Shown here piece after piece: positions 40,480-49,503 of a DNA stretch of 64,000 bases (its first letter is position 1; the number at the start of each line of letters is the position of its first letter). Location of the stretch: NCBI GenBank assembly GCA_964019335.1, contig OZ025704.1, positions 434,001 through 498,000 of the forward strand, read 5' to 3'. This stretch comes from Diplonema japonicum. Taxonomy: Eukaryota; Euglenozoa; Diplonemea; Diplonemida; Diplonemidae. The position numbers and the translations under genes were made by a program. The notes below the pieces were generated by a model. The model saw only the letters and a program-made list of their open reading frames with translations. It made no database searches and had not been told where the DNA came from.

Positions 40480-40890
40480 ATGTGCAGCTTTGCGAATGTT
40501 CAGAAATTCAAGTTTGACTCGAAAGACAGGATACCCTTAAGGCTAGGGGAGAGCATCACTCAGGGGAAGGAGGGGGTGCTGCTGACCCTCAATGGTCTGG
40601 AGAATGGTATCGAGATGCAGGAGGCGAAGAATGAAGGCGAAGATGTAAAGTTAAAAGCGATGAACTCGCAGGACGTGCACCCACGGGAGTTATCGGGCAA
40701 ACGAAGAAAGATCGAGTCAGACGAGGGGACGACACGGTGCATCATAGTGTATGACGCAGAAAAGGTATGCTTTCTTTCTGGGAAAGTTGAATGTTCACCT
40801 CAGCATGAGTTCACACTTGAAGCATTATCGACGCATGCTGATCTCACGCAAGAAGAAGGCGAGGGCAGTAAGCGCAAATGTGACGACTAG
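40480..40890 (+). CDS. EAF-like (ELL-associated factor) transcription elongation protein
   Basis: Exons 40480-40764 and 40804-40890 give 123 residues. The 39-nt intron (GTATGC..TCAG, phase 0) is stop-free and in frame. The start is the first ATG after ATCTCAG (AG at 40456-40457). The N-terminal strand VQKFKFDSKDRIPLR and the spliced CIIVYDAEKHEFTLEALSTH match the EAF N-terminal fold (a F(D/K)FKP-like opening, then CILI.D...FxLExL). The match only becomes continuous when the intron is removed, which supports both calls. A nuclear-type basic stretch (SGKRRKIES) sits in between, and the tail is basic/acidic (GSKRKCDD). EAF proteins partner ELL to promote RNA polymerase II elongation. No ELL gene is visible here. 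Confidence 0.58.
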   Translation: MCSFANVQKFKFDSKDRIPLRLGESITQGKEGVLLTLNGLENGIEMQEAKNEGEDVKLKAMNSQDVHPRELSGKRRKIESDEGTTRCIIVYDAEKVCFLSGKVECSPQHEFTLEALSTHADLTQEEGEGSKRKCDD

Positions 40891-40965
40891 TTACTTTGCA
40901 ATTTTCCTTTTTTTTAAAATAAGTTTTATAGTATCATCCCGAAACACCACCTCAAAGAAGAAACA

Positions 40966-41736
40966 ATGGGCTGCACACGATCAAAAGAATCGAGCAGAGG
41001 CGGCACGTCGCCTGCGAAGAACATCCAAGCACCACTGCCGCACTACAAAATAGAAGATAAACTGCACGAAGATTGCCTGATCAGCCCATACACGGGGTCT
41101 CCAAAGCAAAGAGTACGCACGTTCAGGGTGCTGCTGACAGGGATACAGGAGTCTGGAAAGACACATCTTTTGTACACGTTGCTCAACCCGGCACAGGCAG
41201 TTGAGCCGGCAGAGACGGACGGATTCAGAGAGGAGACTCTATATGTGATGCGGGGCAAGGGTGAACGGTATGTAATGGGAAGCTAGGACACCCTTCGCAG
41301 GCCTCGTGTGAATTTTTGTATTGCAGATTTAGCTGGGCGGAAAGAAGAGAGAGATAAACATTTAGAAAGTATGCTTACATCTAATGATGTTGACTCAACC
41401 CTTACAGGTGCGCTTGCAGGGAGCGCCGGCATAGTTTTTACTGTTGACAGCACGTCGACAGAGGAGGAGCTTGAGCAGTCGCGAATGTGGATACAGGAGG
41501 TGTTGAGCAACAAGCTATCATTCAGGGGCAAGACACCACTCCCAGTGGTCCTGTTGTGCACGAAATCCGAGAAGCCGGCTTCATTGTCGTCTTCTGAGAT
41601 TAGTGACAAGGTGCTGCTTCCAAATATAAAAGGAGGCAGGAAGCACACTGCGCAATCTTGTACAATCACAACAGAGCAAGGCCACGTACAGGCTGCCACC
41701 GGTTTGCAATGGTTGGCCATGACCATCCAGAACTGA
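40966..41736 (+). CDS. Divergent Arf-like small GTPase with MGC lipidation motif
   Basis: Exons 40966-41267 and 41301-41736 give 245 residues. The 33-nt intron (GTATGT..GCAG, phase 2) joins RGKGER to PRVNFCIADLAGR. The P-loop is GIQESGKT (59-66), switch II is DLAGR (110-114, where Arf has DxGGQ), and the G4-like motif is TKSE in place of NKxD. The N-terminus MGCTRSK has Gly2 for myristoylation and Cys3 for palmitoylation. Loss of the switch II Gln and a weak G4 suggest slow or absent hydrolysis, or altered nucleotide preference. The C-terminal helix (ATGLQWLAMTIQN) fits the last GTPase helix. It is probably a membrane-bound trafficking or ciliary GTPase, separated by only 75 bases from the EAF-like gene. 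Confidence 0.72.
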
Positions 41737-41979
41737 GCCGTGTGAGCAGCGTAGCTGGGTCGATTTGCTCATCACTAACAATTACATCCCTTTCATTTCA
41801 TTTACGATCATTCTTACCTATTGCTAATTATTTTATTTTTTCTCTCTCTCTGCTATTACGCCCCCTCCCTTCATTTTTTTTTCTTTGCATGCCATACCCA
41901 GGAGTGCGCACTCCTCAAGCTAGTCTATTCAGTTATTCATTGTACTTGCAACTCATCACAGCCAAAGGAAGCAGCTCAC

Positions 41980-43994
41980 ATGGACAGCAGCACAGTATAT
42001 CCGTGCAGCGTGTATGGCGCTGAGGAGCACCCTAAGTACCCTACGGAGGTGTGGCAGGCAGGCGAGTCGTCTACGTACATTGAATGTCTCTATGGGAGTC
42101 CTGAAACGAGCAATCCCCCCGCACAGCACGAAGAGGACGTTACTGCAGTTGAATATACTGAGAAGCCACAGGAGGAGCTAGCAGAAGGCAATACCACCCT
42201 GCCGCAGGTAAACACAGACAGCACTCCCATTGGTAGTGAAAGCGAAACAAGCCCTGGTCCGCATGAAGACAGGGCAGTCTCGGACAAGCATCTACGAGCA
42301 CCGGCCTTTAGTGTTACACAGTCTGTTGTTAGACCAAAGAGCACGAGATTCTCACTCGCTACAAAGTATGCCTTTTTATGACGCTATCACACTTAAGGTC
42401 GGCATTTGGTCTCCATCTGGGCCCGGGTGCAGTGACGATGGCGGGCTTCGGTGAGCGCAGCATGGCAGGGAAGTCGCGGGTGAACCTGAAGCAGACACGG
42501 CTGAACACGACGAATCGCCTGGGGCGGCTCGGGAAAAGCATGAATGCAGTCAGAAGGGAGGTCGTGGAGGAGACCTTGGAAGAGAAGTGCTGGGAGAGGT
42601 CGCCGCTGTTCAGGAAGTTGGCTGGGAACTTTAGGTCATTATACCAGATTGCAAAGACGGCAGGGACACCTCACTTGTTGTGCTTGCCTCCTGATAATTG
42701 GAGGAAGGAGGAAAACATCAGCTACCAGGATGTGCAGGCGCACCTGTTGATGCCCGAAGGCAGTGGAATATGGGGCAGCCTGCAGTATCACAGCCTGAGA
42801 AATGATGGGCTCAGCGTTGACATCAACGAGGTGTCCGAGGACCATATTGAGCTGAGAGTGAAGAAGCGGCCGCCACCGCTGTACGAATCGTGTGCCCCTG
42901 TCACGTCAGAGCACATAATCAAGGTCTCGTCGTGGGAGGCACTTGAGGACACGTCTGTCATAGTTTTGTGGTTAGACTCTCCCTTGTTGAAGGAGAAGGC
43001 AGTGAGGAGGAAACGCACGGGCTTTGATCTTGGTGCTTCGTGTAACGGGATGTCCCTAAATCTGCACAATCTGGGAGCATCCATGCTTGACATGACCACG
43101 AGAAGCAACCTCGGGGCTAGTGGAACACCAGATCACCCGGGCACAACAACGGAGTACCAGAAATACCTTTCACAGTTCGTGAAGCAGTACCCCGAGGTCA
43201 ATACGATCATCAACATGATGGATGAGGAGATCCTCATCACCAACACCCACTACTTCTTCCCCCCGGAGGACCTAAGCCACCTCACACCCGCTAAAACCTG
43301 TTACTTGTGTGAATCGTTCACGTCAGACGTTTTCAAGGCCATCGGGCTAGAACCTGAGTCGCCTCTGGAGGAGGTGAACACCAGCAACGTTGAAATTACA
43401 ATAGGTGCGAGGGAGAGTGACGCAGAGGAGGAGAAGAAGGAACAGATTGAGCAGAGTGTGCACACATATCTGATTGGCGGGATCCACCACAAGCTTTTCG
43501 GTAGGTGGGCGCAAATTTACAGAGAACAGGAAGAAGACTTCAAATTGTTGAGCAAAGAGCTTGTGGACTTGTCGTGGGTCGAGTGGCAGATACCTGTGGG
43601 GTTCCGTGGAGACCAGGAAAGAGCAGTTGAGATGCTGCGTGACTTGCAGACACTAAGCACGCCTTTAGAGATGGGTAAGTCTCTGGCGATTGTCACAGTT
43701 GCAATTCTCGAGGACAGCCCGTCGAACGAGGTTGCGGGTATGGACATCGCAAAGGAGGCAAGTGCAGACCTGTTGCTGCCTCTGTTGATGCGCACTATCG
43801 CGATCGCTGTTGCCGGCATCCCCGACATTGTCCCCTTCATCACCGCCCTAGCTTATGTACGTGACTTCGGGTGCCCTTCGATGGGCTTCTCGAATATTGC
43901 CTATGCATGTGCATCCTTTGAGGCAGCTGTGGAGTTCATCTCTTCTGGTGCGTGTCTTGACTTCGTCACCTCTGAAGAGATAGATATTAATTGA
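41980..43994 (+). CDS. VPS9-domain Rab guanine-nucleotide exchange factor
   Basis: Exons 41980-42365 and 42398-43994 encode 660 residues. The 32-nt intron (GTATGC..TTAAG, phase 2) joins what would otherwise look like two genes in different frames. The C-terminal ~120 residues form a VPS9 domain: a preceding helical bundle (LQTLSTPLEMGKSLAIVTVA), then ASADLLLPLLMRTIAIA, FITALAYVRDFG and YACASFEAAVEFI, with the Asp-Leu-Leu-Pro core and the final SFEAAVEFI that contact Rab5-type GTPases. The N-terminal ~130 residues are acidic and disordered. A helical region near ERSPLFRKLAGNFRSLYQIA precedes a long unassigned middle. Likely role: activating an endosomal Rab5/Rab21-like GTPase. Confidence 0.82.
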
Positions 43995-44193
43995 AATTTT
44001 ATTCGTGTGTCATGTCCGCTCCACAGCTGCGAAGGGGCCTGCCTTTCATCAATGAAGAGCCGTGTGCCGTGTCAACGAAAGGCAATGCTCTTCACCGTGC
44101 CCCGTTATGGTTCGTTTAGTTACCTTTTTTTTTCCCATCCACTAATACTGAGTGTTTTTATCTACCTTTATTACCCGTTCTACTTCAACAGGT

Positions 44194-46233
44194 ATGCTTG
44201 CACTATGTAGCACTGCACACTCGCACACGGATGCACATGGTGGGACAAGGCTGGCACGTGTAGGGTTCTTCATGGATGCAACCGTTAGCCAGAAGACATC
44301 ATGTATTACTGACATAGCTGGCTTCTGCAAAGAGAAGCCACGGAGAGTGATTGCATTGTTGGTGATGTCTATCAAGGGGAAAACGCAACACGGGCAACGG
44401 GCACAGCTCTCAAAGTTCATTGAGATGTTTCCCCATCTAGACAAAGCGCTTGTGGCTCAGGAAGACGCAGAGGAGTTTCTTGTAGTGCTCTTCATCCTAC
44501 AGAACAGACGGTGGGGCCACACGAGCTTCCAGTCAGCCATTAACTGCCAGGTCAGCGACCTGGCCTTTACCTGCATCTGCAAGCTGCTGCTGTCTCCTCA
44601 TAGGTGGCGGTCCCTCTTCCTTGCAGCCCTCAAAAGCATCATGGCACAAGTTAACTGCAAGGATCGGTACCTCTACAGAGCGCAGGAGCCGCCGAAGCAG
44701 AAGTCGCAGGCTGCTGGTGCTGGTGAAGAATCTGAACCGTCATCTGAAGTCCCAGACGAGCATGAGGCCCACGAAGACTTCAATGACTTTGGTCTATCGG
44801 AAGCTGAGGAAGAGCTTAATTCCCTCTTGCGCGACGCGTCGAGTCCTGCACACCAAAACATGTCGCTGAACGGTGTGCCAGTAGACGACGTGGGATCGCT
44901 GTCCGAGGGAAACGTGAAGTACGTCATGTCCCTCTTCAGCAAGGCGGACGGAGATGTACTGCCCTTGTCGTCTGTTGGTGGGTCCGAAGAGCAGACTGAT
45001 CTTGTAACCGCAGAAGAGGCTCTACTCCGGTTGCATCCAGATGTTTCTCCAACGCTGATATCTGAAAGACTAGCTGGCAAGCCGTTGACGCACAGCAAGG
45101 ATAGGTGCAGCGGCCCCCCATCCAGTATACACACAGCCATTGTGCTGCTGAAGTCCCTCGACTTCGAGAGCGTAGGGTTGGTGACGCCGCAAGCTGTAGA
45201 GCTCAATGAGAACATGGTGTGTGGTGTGACCATGAACCTGCAGGAGGAGGCGAGCTATTACGATCTCTTAATTGGATGGTACCCCGAGGAGGAGGTGCTG
45301 CGTGCCTTAGAGGCTTTTAGCAATGAAGAAGAAGGGTGTCGTGCCATCAGAATAGAGCAGATGCAGGAGATGGAGAAGGAGCTGCTTGAAAAAGAACATG
45401 CCGCAGAGTTGAAAATATCCGAAGCTATGGACAAAGTGGAGAAGATTAAGGAGCTGATTCGGGCGGCAGAAGCAAGCTGTGCAGACGGAATCATAGCTCG
45501 GGAGAGACAGACAACACCTTCAGACACATCGGTGCGGGTCGAGGCCGTGGAGGCGTGCCCACAAGAGGAGTGCAACGTACCTGCAGTGCACAGCTGCGAC
45601 GAGATGAACAAGAACATTGTTGTTGGTGGGCTATCCTTTTCCAAGGACTCCCTCAGCATAGCGTGCTTCTTGGAAGATGAAACAACTAGAGCCGCAGCAA
45701 CCAGATTGCTGGAATGCCTCGATGCTTCAGGCGTTAATGCTAATTTCTTCACACCCATGGCGTACATGTACCTGCCATTTCAGATCAGTGCGCGCTGCAA
45801 GGTTCACAGGGATTTCACGTGTTGCCCACCGCGGCCGAGGGGGGACCTGTCGACGGAGGTGCACTTCAAAACGAGTATCAGGATACGAAGCGAGGTGAAA
45901 TACAGATTCCACTTCGAGGGATTCAACTGGGGCATGAACCAGCCTATATCGACTGTTGTGGTAGGTGCTGCGGGGCTGCAGTGGGACCGGCTTAATGACA
46001 TGGCGTACTTTGGGTGGCCAGAAGGTTGGGACAATGGAACAAGTGCGTGCTACAGCAAAGGGATTGAGGGTGTGACGCAGTATTTCTCAACTGATGGGTG
46101 CGTCACATTTGTCTTCCATGCACGAACGTTCTTGAACGTCGGGATAGGCGCCTCCGCATGGCTGGTGACACACGACTACGGGGCTGACCACCAGCTTACA
46201 GCCACATGGCATCACACATCTGAAAGGTTGTAG
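44194..46233 (+). CDS. Unrecognised 679-residue protein
   Basis: A single exon. The start is the first ATG after TTCAACAG (AG at 44190-44191); the longer open frame upstream is intergenic. The N-terminal ~150 residues are compact and Cys-containing (HGGTRLARVGFFMDATVSQK, then DAEEFLVVLFILQNRRWG). An acidic disordered stretch follows (EESEPSSEVPDEHEAHEDFN), then helices and a coiled coil (MQEMEKELLEKEHAAELK). The last ~180 residues look beta-rich with many aromatics and Cys (FQISARCKVHRDFTCCPP, then WDRLNDMAYFGWPEGWDN), perhaps a separate jelly-roll-like domain. I find no known family. The gene is 64 bases upstream of its neighbour. Confidence 0.6.
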   Translation: MLALCSTAHSHTDAHGGTRLARVGFFMDATVSQKTSCITDIAGFCKEKPRRVIALLVMSIKGKTQHGQRAQLSKFIEMFPHLDKALVAQEDAEEFLVVLFILQNRRWGHTSFQSAINCQVSDLAFTCICKLLLSPHRWRSLFLAALKSIMAQVNCKDRYLYRAQEPPKQKSQAAGAGEESEPSSEVPDEHEAHEDFNDFGLSEAEEELNSLLRDASSPAHQNMSLNGVPVDDVGSLSEGNVKYVMSLFSKADGDVLPLSSVGGSEEQTDLVTAEEALLRLHPDVSPTLISERLAGKPLTHSKDRCSGPPSSIHTAIVLLKSLDFESVGLVTPQAVELNENMVCGVTMNLQEEASYYDLLIGWYPEEEVLRALEAFSNEEEGCRAIRIEQMQEMEKELLEKEHAAELKISEAMDKVEKIKELIRAAEASCADGIIARERQTTPSDTSVRVEAVEACPQEECNVPAVHSCDEMNKNIVVGGLSFSKDSLSIACFLEDETTRAAATRLLECLDASGVNANFFTPMAYMYLPFQISARCKVHRDFTCCPPRPRGDLSTEVHFKTSIRIRSEVKYRFHFEGFNWGMNQPISTVVVGAAGLQWDRLNDMAYFGWPEGWDNGTSACYSKGIEGVTQYFSTDGCVTFVFHARTFLNVGIGASAWLVTHDYGADHQLTATWHHTSERL

Positions 46234-46297
46234 ATAGTTATTCCTCGTTAATTTATGCACATTAACACATATACTACACTCTAATACCGCTGCAGCA

Positions 46298-46883
46298 ATG
46301 GCAGATAAGAATGATGTGGAGGCTGAGATGACGGTGCGGCCGATGCCGCAGCCGAGGCACAAGGCCTCGGAGAGGACGGCGCCTGGTATTCAGTATGTCA
46401 GCACTGCTGTCAACACACAAAACAGATATCGAAAGAGCGTAATGGCACGAAGGGCGCTTCGTGTGGGGGGCTTTGGAGTCCTACTGGGTTTGGCGTGGTG
46501 GAAGATACCGGGAGAACCTGAGAAGCGGCAGCTGATAAAGGACTCCATTAATGAATACATTGAGGAGAAGGTATGAAGGGGTCCTCAACAACACCATACA
46601 GCACGACATGCGAGGCATTGTGGACCTTGAGATATACGAGGAGCTGGAGACAATCGGAAAGCTGCAGCGCAGGAAGAGGTGGATGGGCCAGCCGATCCCT
46701 GTAATCAACGACGCGGCGCGTGAGTTGGGTTTCGACGTTCACAGATACCCATGGAACTATGACAGAAAACCGCCTCCCAACCCCTGGTACTCCCCGACCA
46801 CCGTGTGGTACAAATTCAATCGACAATTTTACTACACCCCAGAGGAGATAGCAGAGATAGACAGACTGTATTCGGACATCTAG
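46298..46883 (+). CDS. Small single-span membrane protein
   Basis: Exons 46298-46570 and 46602-46883 give 184 residues. The 31-nt intron (GTATGA..ACAG, phase 0) links two frames. A polar, basic N-terminus without an obvious cleavable presequence precedes one hydrophobic helix (about 52-68, VGGFGVLLGLAWWKIP). A charged linker follows, then a conserved-looking C-terminal region rich in Trp, Tyr and Pro (RYPWNYDRKPPPNPWYSP, then YTPEEIAEIDRLYSDI). The layout resembles small accessory subunits of mitochondrial membrane complexes, but no family is recognised. The start follows GCTGCAG (AG at 46294-46295) by 2 bases. Confidence 0.62.
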
Positions 46884-46946
46884 TGTTTTAAGTTCCTTTC
46901 TGTAGTTTTTTTCGTTGCTTCCCTTTTTGAACTTCACAGAAATAAC

Positions 46947-49160
46947 ATGTCTCTCGCAGACGAGGTCAACAAGCTTAAAGCGCTGCTCGACGATGGCATC
47001 CTCAACCTTGCACAGTTTGAAGACGCGAAGAATGCAGTTATAAAGAGTTTTGCGTCACCTCCTTCTGTTGAGGAACCCAGACACGCGGCAGACGAATACG
47101 TCATTCATCTATTCTGGGACGTGTCCAATTGTCCAATGAGTGAGTGCGACAAGATTGCACCTATTTTACATGAGATTAAACATAACCTGAAAAAGAAGTT
47201 TTCAAAAGAGTGTCACGGGTGGGACCCTTTCGCATCGGTCACAAGAGGGCAGTTCTACTTGAACGCCAAGGTGAGCCACGGCCTGATGAGCTCTCAAATC
47301 GACGACCTGCGTGACGTGGGTCTCACACATGTGGATCCTGGCGAGAAGCGCGGGGGTGATGACCACAAGATGATCAGCGATATCACGCAGCTTGCGACAG
47401 ACCCTACCATAGATTCCTCGAAGGTGGTGGTGGTGGTTATTACAGGCGACAGGGACTTCAGTGCCTCCCTCAGAACCCTCAAAAGCAACGGATTTGCAAA
47501 GACACTGCTCATCCATAACGGGAGCGCACGCAAAGCATTTCTCAGCAATGCGATGTTCGCGCTTGATTGGAACTACATCCGCAGTGCCGCTATCGAAGCG
47601 AAGCTATCAATCAATGGAAACGGAGGCAGCAGCCGTACATATACTGGCCTGTACCGCCCTAGCGAGCAGAGATGCTCATCGAAGCACAGGAAGAGATCAG
47701 CTTCACCCGCAGTAAGAGCAATTTCGAGACACGAGTCTCCAGATTCTGCTGTACCTATCGTAACAGGAATTTTGAAACGTGGAGTGCCCCATACGCCCTT
47801 AACCCCTGTTACAGGTTCACGGCCCGGCACACCGAGGACGTTCGGAACACCTGGTACAACACCCCCCAGAACACCACCAAGATCCCCTACATCAAGGGAC
47901 AGCTTCGGCAGCAAGGGCCAGGCAGCACTTGAGATGTTGAAGCAGGCAAGCGTGAAATCAAGCAGAAACGCATCAGAGTACCCGCTGTTCTCGTGGTTGA
48001 GCACTGGGGAGGGAATCGGTGTGGAGAAAGCGGCCGAGACGATGGTGATACTGCATAAGTCGGTACTCGACACATGCGGCAGCATCGACCACGGGGATTC
48101 CGGTGCGATGACTATTGGGAACAAGACAAGCGCGGCCTTTGCTTACAATTACTTCATCATGGTGAACATCGAGCCATTGATCTACACCATTGGAATGGGA
48201 CTGCCGAGTTACAAGGTAGCAAACCTGATGAGCGATTTATTTGTTGCTCATGACAAAGTAGTGGAGCAGCTCGCGAAGTGCGATGTGTCGAGGGTAGTCT
48301 GCCCGTTTCCATTCAGCATGAAGCACGACCGCGACTTGGACACCATCTCACCGGAAGTACGAAGTAGGTGTATCATGGTTCGTAGTGCCGCATTCGCCTC
48401 AGCCTCTGGTCTGACGAGGGAGCTCCTCACCCGCCATGGTTTGGGTGAGATCAGCACGCTTCCCATTGATGAGCCGGAGGAGTTCAGAGTTCAAGTTGTA
48501 GTGAGAGAGGTGTTGAAGCTCTGCACCACGCATCCTGAGACTATCAAGAACTTTGCAGCATCACTGATGACTGTCTCAAGGCAGTACGGTCCCTCCCAGG
48601 TACTCGAGGCCGTTGCTGACGTTAATGATTTTAACTGTTTTGCCGTGGCTGGTCTCCTGTCCCACGGGTACCCTGTCCTAGGCACTGAACAGGGTTCACT
48701 GATGCTAACAATAAAGGTGCTCGAGGGCTGCTCATCAGATTCTTCGAAGAAGGTGTCTGCCTGTCTGCAGCTACTGGACTCTGTTGGGGAGCGCTTGGAC
48801 GAATCAGTTGAGGGCATCATTGCTGTCGATGGTGCGCTTGATGCCCTGCTTGAAAAGAGCTTCATGAACAAGCTGACCCATTCGCAGCAGTGGCTAATGG
48901 CGAGGATCCGTAAGCTCAGGAGCAACGGATGGAGAGAAAAGGGGGGCGAGGTGCTAAATAAGGTTTCAGCACCGAAGCTGAAGAGTGAAATTAAGGATTT
49001 ATTTCACAATTTTAAGAGACAAGACCTTCTCAAGAAGCTTGTGCGGGAGCAATACAAGGAATGTCTGGTTAACAGCAAACTCCAATACAACAAACTAACC
49101 TATGGCAGGGCACATGCACTCCTCCGTGAGTTGAAGAAGCTGCAGTATTCTGATAAATAA
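46947..49160 (+). CDS. NYN-domain (PIN-like) putative ribonuclease
   Basis: A single exon of 737 residues. Residues 4-32 (EVNKLKALLDDGILNLAQFE) look like a SHOCT-type oligomerisation motif. Residues ~50-210 form a NYN/MARF1-like PIN-fold domain: FWDVSNCP (56-63; catalytic-type Asp58), GGDDHKM (136-142), VITGDRDFSASLRTLKSNGF (Asp168, Asp170) and LLIHN. These acidic residues are the metal-binding set expected of an active nuclease. A Pro/Thr/Gly-rich linker follows (GSRPGTPRTFGTPGTTPPRT). The C-terminal ~420 residues are helical and not recognised. The gene may act in RNA turnover. It starts 7 bases after TTCACAG, 63 bases behind the previous stop. Confidence 0.8.
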   Translation: MSLADEVNKLKALLDDGILNLAQFEDAKNAVIKSFASPPSVEEPRHAADEYVIHLFWDVSNCPMSECDKIAPILHEIKHNLKKKFSKECHGWDPFASVTRGQFYLNAKVSHGLMSSQIDDLRDVGLTHVDPGEKRGGDDHKMISDITQLATDPTIDSSKVVVVVITGDRDFSASLRTLKSNGFAKTLLIHNGSARKAFLSNAMFALDWNYIRSAAIEAKLSINGNGGSSRTYTGLYRPSEQRCSSKHRKRSASPAVRAISRHESPDSAVPIVTGILKRGVPHTPLTPVTGSRPGTPRTFGTPGTTPPRTPPRSPTSRDSFGSKGQAALEMLKQASVKSSRNASEYPLFSWLSTGEGIGVEKAAETMVILHKSVLDTCGSIDHGDSGAMTIGNKTSAAFAYNYFIMVNIEPLIYTIGMGLPSYKVANLMSDLFVAHDKVVEQLAKCDVSRVVCPFPFSMKHDRDLDTISPEVRSRCIMVRSAAFASASGLTRELLTRHGLGEISTLPIDEPEEFRVQVVVREVLKLCTTHPETIKNFAASLMTVSRQYGPSQVLEAVADVNDFNCFAVAGLLSHGYPVLGTEQGSLMLTIKVLEGCSSDSSKKVSACLQLLDSVGERLDESVEGIIAVDGALDALLEKSFMNKLTHSQQWLMARIRKLRSNGWREKGGEVLNKVSAPKLKSEIKDLFHNFKRQDLLKKLVREQYKECLVNSKLQYNKLTYGRAHALLRELKKLQYSDK

Positions 49161-49503
49161 ACCTCTGTTTCTTTCGCTCTCGGGACACAGTTCCTTCTTC
49201 GCCTGCAGCGACGTAGCCCGGCGATTCCCTCAATGGCTTGTGCCGTAGAAGTGGTTGCTTTCTTCTGAATCTTAGAAGTATCCTTTCGATACTAAAGTAT
49301 AAAAGCTTCCAAAATGTCAAGTGCTGCACCACCCAGACTCCTACTAACCTGGTCTGGTCGCGTGGGTGATTGGATTTGACTAATTTATATTGTTCCTTTG
49401 TTATGGTTTATTCATTCGTGCAGAGCGCCAACACCGGCCTTCATCTCATAATTATTCTATGGTTTCCATTTATTATATCATTGTCTAGTTAGGTAGGTGG
49501 AAG
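49161..49503. other. Intergenic spacer
   Basis: A 343-base spacer of mixed composition with several pyrimidine-rich stretches. The likely acceptor is AG at 49491-49495 (CTAGTTAGGTAG) shortly before the next ATG. A short ATG frame near 49233 is not convincing. Nothing else is visible. Confidence 0.5.

Noticed and set aside
46551-46601. Two overlapping ORFs at 46298 and 46551 as separate genes or a frameshift
   Set aside because: A 31-nt GTATGA...ACAG intron links them in phase 0 into one small membrane protein.
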